Positions 56,201 to 64,000 of a DNA stretch of 64,000 bases are shown here, one piece after another. This stretch comes from Tetradesmus obliquus (taxonomy: Eukaryota > Chlorophyta > Chlorophyceae > Sphaeropleales > Scenedesmaceae), in assembly GCA_030272155.1 (NCBI GenBank), contig CP126191.1:9694501-9758500 (forward strand). Reading direction: 5' to 3'. Numbering within the stretch: the stretch's first letter is position 1; every line of letters starts with the position of its first letter. A program made the position numbers and the translations under genes. The notes below the pieces were generated by a model, which saw nothing but the letters and a program-made list of their open reading frames with translations, was not told the DNA's origin and did no database searches.

Positions 56201-57619
56201 CCAGTGTGTCATCCTTCTCCCCATCCAGCTGCAGCTCCTGCCTGGCAGCAGCAACAGCCTTGGGATCTGCTGCTGCTGCTGCTGCTGCTGACTCAGCCGC
56301 GGCATCTGTCCCGCCAACCCCAACAGCTGCCACATCCGCTGCTGTAACTCCTTCTGCAGCAGCAGCCTCAGCACCGCCCGTCTTTGACCCCTTGCGGGCC
56401 TTAGCAAGCGCTAGAGCACTGCCACTCGACAGCACTTCCTTGACATCGTTGAACCCGCTCAGCAGCGCTGCCTTGACGGCTGCCGAGCCACCTTTGCTGC
56501 TGCTGGGGCCTTCGCCGGCGGCTGAGGCGCGTGCTGTGAAGGCATCAAACTCTGGCACGTCGGGCAGCTTGGAGTCTGGCAGGCTGTGGCTGCTGGGCAC
56601 TGCAGGGCCACTGGACACTTCGTAGCCTGCAATGGCAATAACAGTATTACTAATCTTAATCAAAAGTAAAATAATGATGTTGTGTGTGCGTTTGTTTGCC
56701 GATATGTTGTGGGCTGGCTAGCCACACAGCATGCATGGTGGCAGACAGCCGTTGCAGCGTTTGCTGTCGCACATTGCACTGCAACCAGGGAGTTGCGTGT
56801 TACTCCTACAGCAAGGCATGCACAGGACAGCACATCAGCAACAGCTGCTGAACACAGATGTTCGCAGGCGACGGCCAACAGTCAGCAGGCTGGCTGGCTT
56901 CTACTGCGTGCGGGCTGCCTCACGGGCGATCTTGGTGTTGCGCATGATACTTGGCACATTGCGCAGGATGCTGAACAACAGGTGTCATGCAAAAGCCACA
57001 TACAGCAGGCTGGCTGCTTACGCTCACCTGCGATCTTTGTGTTGCGGATGTACACCAGCCGTGCCAGCTCAGGTGCTGTGGCGCCCTCCTTGACCTTCAT
57101 GCGGATCAGCACCTGCAGCACATCACAGCAATTGAAGAGACTGTTGTACGAGAACAGTGCCGCCAGCATTGATGCAAAAACAGCATGCATGAGCATCCCT
57201 CTGCGCTCCAAAGTCTGGCGGCACAGCCCAAGAGAGCAGAACAGCACACATCTCAATTGCGCGTCTGCACATCCCTTACACATCACCGCCAGCCCTGAAC
57301 AACACGGAAGACACAAGCAAAACCATGGTGCCAGGACCCACATGTAACTATCATATCTCAAAACATTATCATCTCGCCTTGTGCTTGAGCGCCTCTGGGC
57401 TCAGCCAGCTGCCGTCTCGCTGCAGCTGCTCCGGTGCCGGCTCAAACAGCCGCTGGCCCAGCACATCATGCAGGTCAGCAGCCATGGCTGCCTGCTGCTC
57501 TGTGCCTGCGTGGTTCTCGATGGTCAAGATTACTGGGTAGGGGCTGGCATGGAAGCCATGCTTGGCGATGGCCCTCACAGCATCCTTGAACAGCACAGTG
57601 CTGCAGGTGGCAAGGTGGC

Positions 57620-57660
<41 letters not shown>

Positions 57661-58962
57661 TGTGGAGGTGTGAGTGAGTAGTTATCACATACTGCATGAC
57701 GCAGCACAGGCATCTGCTGCCCTGTCATCAGCAGCTGCCGCAGCAGAGAGAGTCTTGTTTGCAAAACAGCTGGAACCACATAGCGTCTACGCAGTGCGCA
57801 TGCATTGCCAGCCCTGCATTGTGATTAGCTTGCTGTGTGGCAGTTGCAGCTGATGTCACCGCACCTGGTGAGGGTGCCATCATGTGTACAGATGCAGCAG
57901 GTTGCTGTTTGCATCAGTCATCAGAGTGCTGCTGCTGCTGCTGCCTCTGCGGCTGCTGCAGTGCCCAGCTGTGGCAGCTGCAGCTGATGTCATCTCACCT
58001 GGTAAGGGTGCCGCCGTGTGTGCAGATGGGCGCACCATTTGGCCCGTCATACACATCAAGCTCGATCACCCTGCAGCCCATGCGCAAGCCGCTCTCTATG
58101 GTGGCGGTGCCTGCAAGCAATGTGCCACAGCAGTCACAGTTGCATCGCACTTAGCAGCGGAGGGTGTGAACAGCAAGCAACCGAGCATGAACGACACTAC
58201 AGCCTGTGCTGCAACCATCATTACAAATCCTGGACATCAGGTGACGGAGATAAGCTGCTGCTGCTGCTGCTGCAGTTGTGGATGTGCGGGTCATCCTGAT
58301 GTGCCATGCTGTGTGCTAAGCAAGGTGATGGACATACGGCATATAGATGCTGGTACATTTGCTGCTCCATCTGCTGCTGCGCTGTCGCTGCTACTGCCTC
58401 TAGCTCATCTGCTATTGGGCCTTCACAGCTATCGCAGCATACATAACAGTACATGACATAACACTTTATCACAGTACATTACCTGCGTTGCTGGTGAGCT
58501 GGTTGCCTTCTAGGTAGCTGTTGTGCCCACTGCAGTGGGGATGATGACGATGATTGTGCCACAGTAGTGCGCGTTCAAGCACAGCAGGCACAAGCAGAGG
58601 CGTGTCAGCAGGGGTAGCTTGCACTGTGTGCTGCTGCTTTGACCACAGTTGCAAAAGAGCAGCAGGGCATTGCTGGAATGGCAGGCAGCAACACGCAGGA
58701 AGAGCTTGATGCAAGCATGCAGTGTATCGGCAATCCGTGGCCAAAGCAATCCTTCATAACAACACATTTGCAAGGCACAAAACAGTTGAAACATACCTTG
58801 AGATGAAGTAGTGCGACAGTGGCTGCGTCATGTTCTGCTTTGGTGCAGCAGCAGGCTTGTAGCGCGCCTGCACATGGTGGTGGCTGTCCCAGTGCCCTTG
58901 CTCAAAGCACACCAGCGCGTTCCCCATGCTTCAACCGCTTTCAAAGCTTTCAGACACGATGC
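53269..58962 (-). CDS. PLC: Phosphoinositide-specific phospholipase C (5' end not resolved)
   Basis: Minus-strand exons: about 58962-58797 (5' edge uncertain), 58529-58483, 58110-57999, 57600-57378, 57112-57028, 56626-56163, 55854-55740, 55434-55352, 54936-54881, 54655-54520, 53616-53269; all phases match. X box: [23 protein letters not shown] (catalytic His), [24 protein letters not shown] (second His), [27 protein letters not shown] 150-residue Ser/Ala-rich linker follows. Y box: [52 protein letters not shown]. The C2 domain starts [11 protein letters not shown] and ends near [11 protein letters not shown]. The enzyme hydrolyses phosphatidylinositol bisphosphate to inositol trisphosphate and diacylglycerol at the plasma membrane; the C2 domain binds membrane. 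The intron after LKHK uses a GC donor (57377). Upstream EF-hand-like sequence is expected but I could not place it. Confidence 0.85.
53747..53980 (-). repeat. Three decoy copies of PLC exon 11 head
   Basis: On the minus strand, acceptor-plus-head copies start at 53747, 53865 and about 53951, upstream of the real start at 53616 (steps of 131, 118 and 86 bp). They encode variants of [11 protein letters not shown] such as HHPYVELKV and [11 protein letters not shown]. Confidence 0.85.
54281..54545 (-). repeat. PLC exon 10 tail in three copies
   Basis: The tail (GKLISIRK plus donor) of exon 10 ends at 54520 (real). Decoys end near 54398 and 54287 in the following intron, 122 and 111 bp apart, with matching flanks (GCAGAC, ACATGC). 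Confidence 0.75.
56888..56950 (-). repeat. Decoy copy of PLC exon 5 tail
   Basis: A diverged copy of the exon 5 end (RNTKIA followed by GTGAGG) lies about 103 bp beyond the real exon end at 57028. The adjoining GCAGGCTGGCTG segment is also repeated. Confidence 0.65.
57619..57659 (+). repeat. (CAG)n tract in PLC intron
   Basis: A CAG run on the plus strand, so CTG on the PLC coding strand, in the intron just upstream of exon 4's acceptor (57600). It fits the wider pattern of CTG runs before acceptors. Confidence 0.8.
57838..57902 (-). repeat. Decoy copy of PLC exon 3 tail
   Basis: About 60 bp covering the end of exon 3 ([10 protein letters not shown]) and its donor, at 57971-58034, are repeated at 57838-57902, about 133 bp further along the intron. 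Confidence 0.8.
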
Positions 58963-61387
58963 TGCTGTGTTTGTGTGCTCCCCACACCAATGGGGAAATG
59001 CTGGGCTGCGGCAGTGATGACAGTAATAGATGCCCTAGTTACCAGCACAGCAGGACGTGCATATGTGGCACCTGGCCAGTTCTGTCGCCCTTAACAGCGC
59101 TTCAACGTGTAAGGCACTAAGATTTACGGATGATTGACTGCAATGCGACAGCTGCAGCGGGCTGTGCAGCTGCTGACTGCAACTGCTGACTGCCTTGGTG
59201 CACTGGTGACAAGTGTCCTGCAGGCTGCGATGCAACATGCCGCCAACGTAGAGGTGACAGCACGTGTAGCTGGTATCATATGCCCTGTGATCAATATTCT
59301 CACCGGCAAACGCAGCAGAGTGGCCCCGGCACCAGTTCCTAGGGCAAGCTGCCACAAGCACGGCAGCCTGACTTCAATTCGCAATAATAAGACGTATTAT
59401 AAATCTGGTATGCACAGCAGATGAGCGTATGTTGCCTTTCTGGCAGAGCGGGCGTGCGCTGCTGAAGGCGAGAAAACAACCGTTGATGATGACGCACTAA
59501 TGCAGCCGTGTTTCACACGCATAAGGCACCTTCAATAAATTGACTTTCAGCCCAGATGCTAACCGACAGGTACGGCATAGGAGCTGAGTCAGCCACGGCC
59601 GATGACATACCGTGGTATCAAAGCAGCAGCGCAATGTAAGGCACGCGAAACGCAAATATTCAAGGCACCAGTAGCTTCGCAATGTGATGGTTACTGTAAA
59701 CTCGCAGGCTGCGTGCTACATTCCATACGTCAGGCCTGATATCATCCAGCCTAGGCAGCTGCCAGGCCTGGCCAGGCTGGCAGCTGCCAGCAGTTTTGCC
59801 TGCAGGCCAGCAGTTTTGACCATCCATCCTGCATGCCAGACATGTGGTGCAGGTAGCATCATCCAGTCACACTAATGCCGTGAAGATGACTGCACGCCTG
59901 CATGCAGTGCGCACATGTGCTGTACAGCTAGCGCTGCGCAGCGCTGCGCAGTGCGCACAGCTGCGCTCATGCTTGCGCGCTGGCAGCCTGCGGCGGCGCT
60001 GAACCGTGCGCACGTAACTGAATATGAATCTAAAAGACCAGCACGACACCAAGTCGTTCTGATAAGCACCCCCCCTTTCCCCATGGGGAACCTAGGTTAA
60101 GGGTGTAAGCATAAGAATGCTTGTTGCAGTTGCCAACACCAGTGGTGTCAAGCAAAGGCATATGCAAAGTGCAATGCAAGGCCACCACCATGGTGTGGCC
60201 AGAAGAAGAGGATGCCTAGCGATGTGAACCGTCAAAGCGCCTGAACACACAGGTTAACGCACAAGTGTTCTTGCAGACAGGCACTGTCAGTCACTAGGTA
60301 CGTACCTACCGTATACGGTACGGTACCTATTAGCATTAGATAGGTACGGTACCTATTAGCAAGGATATCCTTGCATCGATGCACTGATTGCCGACTATTA
60401 GTATCAGGGAGTTGAGATAATGCAACTCCTCCATCACTGGTTTATTCCTTGTCTCCTTCCTGCCGTGAACTAGTACTTGGCGTCTTTGCTTCCAGTTCAG
60501 TACAGGAACTGTTGCACACCCGTTCATTCACTAATGCTCTGACACTATGAGCCGGGCAACGGTTCACATTGACCTTCACACATACCCATTACTTGGCGCC
60601 CTATCATAGGGCGCCCTATCATAGTATGTGTTTTTGAAGAGAGGACACAGGCACTGCCAGCAATTGCTCTCGGGAAGCTGATGTTTCAGCTACAGGCCCT
60701 AGGGCCCCTGAGTGAGGGCCACCTCATGATGAGGTGATCGCTGAGCTGGCAGCGGCCGCTGCATCGTCTTTCCAGAGCAAATGCAACATGTCCGTCCAAG
60801 CTGGCTAGCAAAACCGCATCCCTACAAGTTTTTTTTACCACAACGGCCCGTGCTCAACAAGCAAAGACCTACTAGGTTCTAGGCTAGAACTTAGAGCAGT
60901 GCTGCACTTGGCTGCGGAACGGTCTTAAGGTAGTGGCCGTTGCAAGATGGCAACACACGTGTATACTCAAGGAGGTTCAAAGGTTCCTTGCTGGGACCTT
61001 TTTGCATCGCTGGTTTGTTGCTGAACCGACGTTGTGAAATGGTGGTGGTTTGACAGCCACTGACACCAGCCTGGCAGGAGGGTCAGCAACAACACAGCAC
61101 ACTGTGACAGCTGGCAAAGCCTGGCAGTGATTTTGGAGGGACACTAGCAGGGAGGCTGTAGTTGTCAACTCATTGACATCAATCTGGCAACAACCTTGCG
61201 ACATCATTGAGAAAAGGCCACTTGCGAGCTAAGGGAGAGTGTGTGATAGGTTTTTGGTTGGTGGGTCGGTTATGCCCAGGGGCTGCGTTGAACGTCCTGC
61301 GCACCTTGATCAACGCCTGCATGCACTTCACAAAGCTATACCTGTAGCTGCTGCATCATTTTTTCACCAAACGTACAGCCACGCACG
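58963..61387. other. Divergent region between PLC and profilin
   Basis: This should hold the missing 5' exon(s) and promoter of PLC and the promoter of profilin. A possible PLC upstream exon ends near 59070 on the minus strand (reading LSALHVEALLRATELAR before a GTGCCA donor), but it could not be linked in phase with confidence. From about 60290 to 60960 the sequence is less CAG-rich and carries several short palindromes. Confidence 0.4.
60300..60905. repeat. Cluster of short palindromes and direct repeats
   Basis: Seen directly: ATAGGTAC-G-GTACCTAT at about 60340, AAGGATATCCTT at about 60361, GCGCCCTATCATAG twice in tandem from about 60597, CACCTCATGATGAGGTG at about 60720, and GTTCTAG-G-CTAGAAC at about 60885. 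No terminal repeats or transposase frame were seen. Confidence 0.6.
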
Positions 61388-61798
61388 ATGAGCTGGGACG
61401 GGTACATCGAACACCTGATGGTGGACCTGCCCAACGGCGGAAAGCTTTCTTCTGCAGCTATTTTGGGTCAGGATGGTGGCGTGTGGGCCCAGAGCGAGAC
61501 GTTCCCCGCAGCGACTGTGGAGCAGGTCACTGCTATCATGAATGGCTTTGCATCCATAGAGAAGGACGGCCACACCGGCGAGCTGGGCAGCACAGGCATC
61601 AAGCTAGGGGATCTGAAGTTCCAGGTGGCGCCTGGGGACGAGACTGTCATCCGTGGCAAGGGCAAGGGCGGTGGTTGCTGCATCAGCAAGACCAACACAG
61701 CTCTGGTGGTTGGCATCTATGATGAGCCAGTGCAGCCAGGAGACTGCAACGTAGTGGTCGAGAAGCTGGGGGATTACCTCAAGAGCATGGAGTATTAG
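61388..61798 (+). CDS. PRF: Profilin
   Basis: Single uninterrupted frame of 136 residues, the normal profilin length. It starts MSWDGYIEHLMVDLPNGGK and has the signature elements AAILGQDGGVWAQSETFP, IRGKGKGGGCCISKT, ALVVGIYDEPVQPG, and the C-terminal helix NVVVEKLGDYLKSMEY. Profilin binds monomeric actin, poly-Pro ligands such as formins, and phosphoinositides. The N-terminal Trp3 and the C-terminal Tyr, which form the poly-Pro groove, are present. It is the only complete intronless gene here and is nearly free of Gln/Ala runs. A profilin next to a PLC gene is functionally suggestive, since both meet at PIP2, but it may be chance. Confidence 0.95.
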   Translation: MSWDGYIEHLMVDLPNGGKLSSAAILGQDGGVWAQSETFPAATVEQVTAIMNGFASIEKDGHTGELGSTGIKLGDLKFQVAPGDETVIRGKGKGGGCCISKTNTALVVGIYDEPVQPGDCNVVVEKLGDYLKSMEY

Positions 61799-63331
61799 GC
61801 AGCTGGCAGCATTGGAGCAGCACGCGCCAGCAGGGCGCTGTGCAGCAGTACTGCCAGAGCAGTGATCGGCTTGGCGCTGCCAGTTGCAGCAAGATCTGGC
61901 TGGCACGACAGGCAGTGCAACAGGGATACTCCCCTCTGCGCAGATTGCGGTTGCAGGACGTGGATTAGGTGGGTGAGCTCTGCTTTGCAATGCAGAGGAG
62001 TGGACTGCACGGGCTGTGGCTGCAGGCAAGTGAAGCATGCGCATGGCACGCGCTTGCGTTGAGCTGCATGTTGGTCAGCTTTCAGCTTGCAGCTTGCTGT
62101 TGTGCTCAAGTGACAGCTTATCTCATGCACAGAGAGTGCTGAATGACAGTGCTGGCGTCTGCCGCAAGCAGCAGTTCATGCACGTGGCTGGGTTTGTCAG
62201 AAGCACAACCAATTGAAGAGAGTTGGCTGCAGGCTGGTACAATGGCACGCTTACTCTGCAGCTGCATGTCAGGAGCTGCAAGTGTTGTCCGTATTGGCCA
62301 TGTAAGCACCTCCTGCACACGCCCTCTGCAGCTGCAGAAGCTCCAGCACGTGTACAGGCGTTTGTCTGTTTTGCAGTTGAGGGAGCATCATCTGCATTCC
62401 TGTGTATAGTGGATGCTTGTGCTCTAAAGTGGCATGCAATAGCAGGAAAGTGTGCTTTCAGCGTATGGCATGCACATCGAGTGAACTGTTGATGAAGTGC
62501 CTCTGGGCAAGGACAGTGCATGGCAGTTGCACCACTACGGACGTCATTTGGTATGAGATACTGTGATCTGTGCTCAGGATATGTTAACATGGGTAGCACT
62601 ATGAGTGGTCAATAAGCAGCACGCATCTTCCTGCAAGAATAGGGTGTGGGCAACAGCAGGTCTCTGAAGCTCTTCCACACTTGCAGTGCTGCAGGGGTGT
62701 GAGCAGCGCAGGTTCACATGGCAGTATGCATACACTGCAGCGGGAGTTCACATATCAATCATCAACCACGTGCACACTCCTGGCCTGCCTGCTTCGTACA
62801 CAGCAGGCAAGGTATCGGCTCAGCAGTGTGAGCTTGCAGCCTGCGCCCCGTGCCTGATGCACATGACTCTGTGGTTGGCTAAACCTCCTGCAAGCATAGT
62901 TGCCTGCACCCAGCTGAATCACATAAAATGCAGAACACAAGAAATACGGTAGCCTCCAGTGCACGTGATACCGTGCTGCGTGCTGCACTGAAGTGAAATC
63001 CCTCTGCCTGGCAGTGCCATGGGGCCAGGGGCATGTTACTGTCTGCCCTCTGCCAGCCAGGTTGAACCTTGGCCTAGCATAAACTCTGTGGCCTTGATTT
63101 GTGATGATATTAAACCGCACCCGAACGTTTTCATGTTAACCGGGACACCTTTTCGTTTGTTGGAACATTGCTCACCATCAAGCTCACACAGCAGCATCGT
63201 GCACATGGTGCATAATGCCTTATCACAATGATTGTTGCTGTGTTTGCGAGTCCATACGCTCCGCTGGCGAGGCATGATGTTCTAAGCTGAACAGCAGCAG
63301 CTGGAAGCTCTGCCATACCAGCACTGCTGTC
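61799..63331. other. Intergenic region, profilin 3' UTR to E3 ligase promoter
   Basis: 1.5 kb without recognisable exons or RNA genes. One TGTAA on the plus strand at 62301 could end the profilin transcript. Confidence 0.45.
62301..62305 (+). terminator. Possible poly(A) signal TGTAA for profilin
   Basis: TGTAA about 500 nt after the profilin stop (61798). Tentative, because the UTR would be long. Confidence 0.3.
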
Positions 63332-64000
63332 ATGGCCGATCCGCAGCTGCAGCACCTGGCAGACATGCAGTCCGACGACGATGAAAACGAAGACGTTTGC
63401 CGAATTTGCCGCTGCCCAGGAGAGCCAGACAATGACTTGTTCTACCCTTGCAAGTAGGTGCAGCAACTTGCAGCATGGCGCACAGGGCATGTTCATGGCC
63501 CCAGCAGCACTGAAGCGGCCATGTGTGTTCGTGATCATCCTGCAGGTGCAGTGGCAGCATCAAGTACGTGCACCAGAGCTGCCTGCAGGCCTGGCTGGAG
63601 CACTCTGGCAGCACAGGGCACTGTGAGGTAAGCGCACATGCTGCTGCTGCTAGCTGCGTGCATGGTTCATCAGGTCAACAAGTAGCAAACACAGTAGCTG
63701 GGCTGCTGTTTCAACCTGCAGAGCTGGCAGGCACTGCTGTGGCCGTAAACCTTTGTGCATTGGCTGTTCCTGCAAGCAGCCCCTGGCAGTGCCGCTGGCA
63801 CAGCCGCTCGTCCTGCAGCCTCAGCTGGGCTGCCAAGCTTACGTGCATATGTTCCTGCAGGTGTGCAAGCACAAGTTTGAGTTCACGCCTCTGTACGCAA
63901 AGGACACACCCACAACGCTGCCGTGGCATGAGCTGGTGTTTGGGCTGCTGAAGAAGGCAGTGCAGGGCGTGAGGCTGGCGCACAGAGTGAGTCTGCTGCT
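63332..64000 (+). CDS. RING-CH (RINGv) E3 ubiquitin ligase, DOA10/MARCH6/SUD1 type, N-terminal part
   Basis: Three exons in phase: 63332-63453, 63546-63627 and 63861-63986; the gene runs off the right edge. After an acidic start (MADPQLQHLADMQSDDDENE) comes the C4HC3 RING-CH: VCRICRCPGEPDNDLFYPCK, CSGSIKYVHQSCLQAWLEHS, GHCEVCKHKFEFTPLYA. It continues with PTTLPWHELVFGLLKKAV. The N-terminal RING-CH followed directly by this LP-rich segment is typical of the large multi-spanning DOA10/TEB4 ligases of the ER and nuclear envelope, which ubiquitinate misfolded or short-lived proteins for degradation. In plants the orthologue SUD1 controls HMG-CoA reductase and wax synthesis. The membrane part lies outside the window, so a smaller MARCH protein is not excluded. 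Confidence 0.85.

Noticed and set aside
60300-60905. Calling the palindrome cluster a transposon
   Set aside because: No terminal inverted repeats bounding the region, no transposase and no target duplication could be shown.

Overview
This is nuclear DNA of a eukaryote, most likely a green alga (Chlorophyta; a Scenedesmus/Tetradesmus-like chlorophycean is my best guess, by inference only). The reasons are: intron-dense genes (introns mostly 100-450 bp, GT-AG with a few GC-AG), GC-rich sequence saturated with CAG/CTG triplets that encode long Gln, Ala and Ser runs, candidate TGTAA poly(A) signals of the green-algal type, (Ser-Pro)n extracellular stalks, and a gene set typical of algae. There are no rRNA or tRNA genes, no CRISPR array and no bacterial-type operons. 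Exon models below were built by hand from splice motifs and phase matching.

Layout. (1) 1-1034, minus: 5' part of an MFS transporter of the anion:cation symporter type, running off the left edge. It is divergent from (2) 1293-9862, plus: a giant secretory-pathway protein with signal peptide, C-type-lectin-like domain, leucine-rich repeats and a polytopic membrane C-terminus. (3) 10468-14129, plus: MYND zinc-finger protein. (4) 14780-16487, plus: small four-helix membrane protein. (5) 16488-19512: about 3 kb with no gene I can support. (6) 19513-32625, plus: a 17-exon gene that joins a class II glutamine amidotransferase (Dug3-like), a WD40 propeller and an M20 metallopeptidase (Dug2-like) in one 1,876-residue chain. 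(7) 33886-36404, minus: histidine-triad (HIT) protein. (8) 37705-43887, minus: DENN-domain protein, a probable Rab GEF. (9) 44749-52193, plus: type I membrane protein with 13 TSP1-like repeats, a Ser-Pro stalk and a Gln-rich tail. (10) 53269 to about 58962, minus: phosphoinositide-specific phospholipase C (X, Y and C2 domains). (11) 61388-61798, plus: intronless profilin. (12) 63332 to the right edge, plus: start of a RING-CH E3 ligase of the DOA10/MARCH6/SUD1 type.

Two things stand out. First, the Dug3-Dug2 fusion: in yeast these two proteins form the complex that cleaves the gamma-glutamyl bond of glutathione, and here matched splice phases place all domains in one reading frame. Second, the introns of at least three genes (2, 6 and 10, on both strands) contain truncated extra copies of the neighbouring exon edge together with its splice site. 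I count roughly 30. The extreme case is a 223-bp dimer repeated three times before exon 14 of the fusion gene. These decoy exon edges are not part of the reading frames and would mostly give premature stops if spliced in.

Functionally the window is a mix of cell-surface proteins (genes 2 and 9), membrane signalling, trafficking and cytoskeleton (PLC, DENN, profilin), membrane-protein quality control (DOA10-like) and thiol metabolism (Dug fusion). Nothing suggests they form one pathway.
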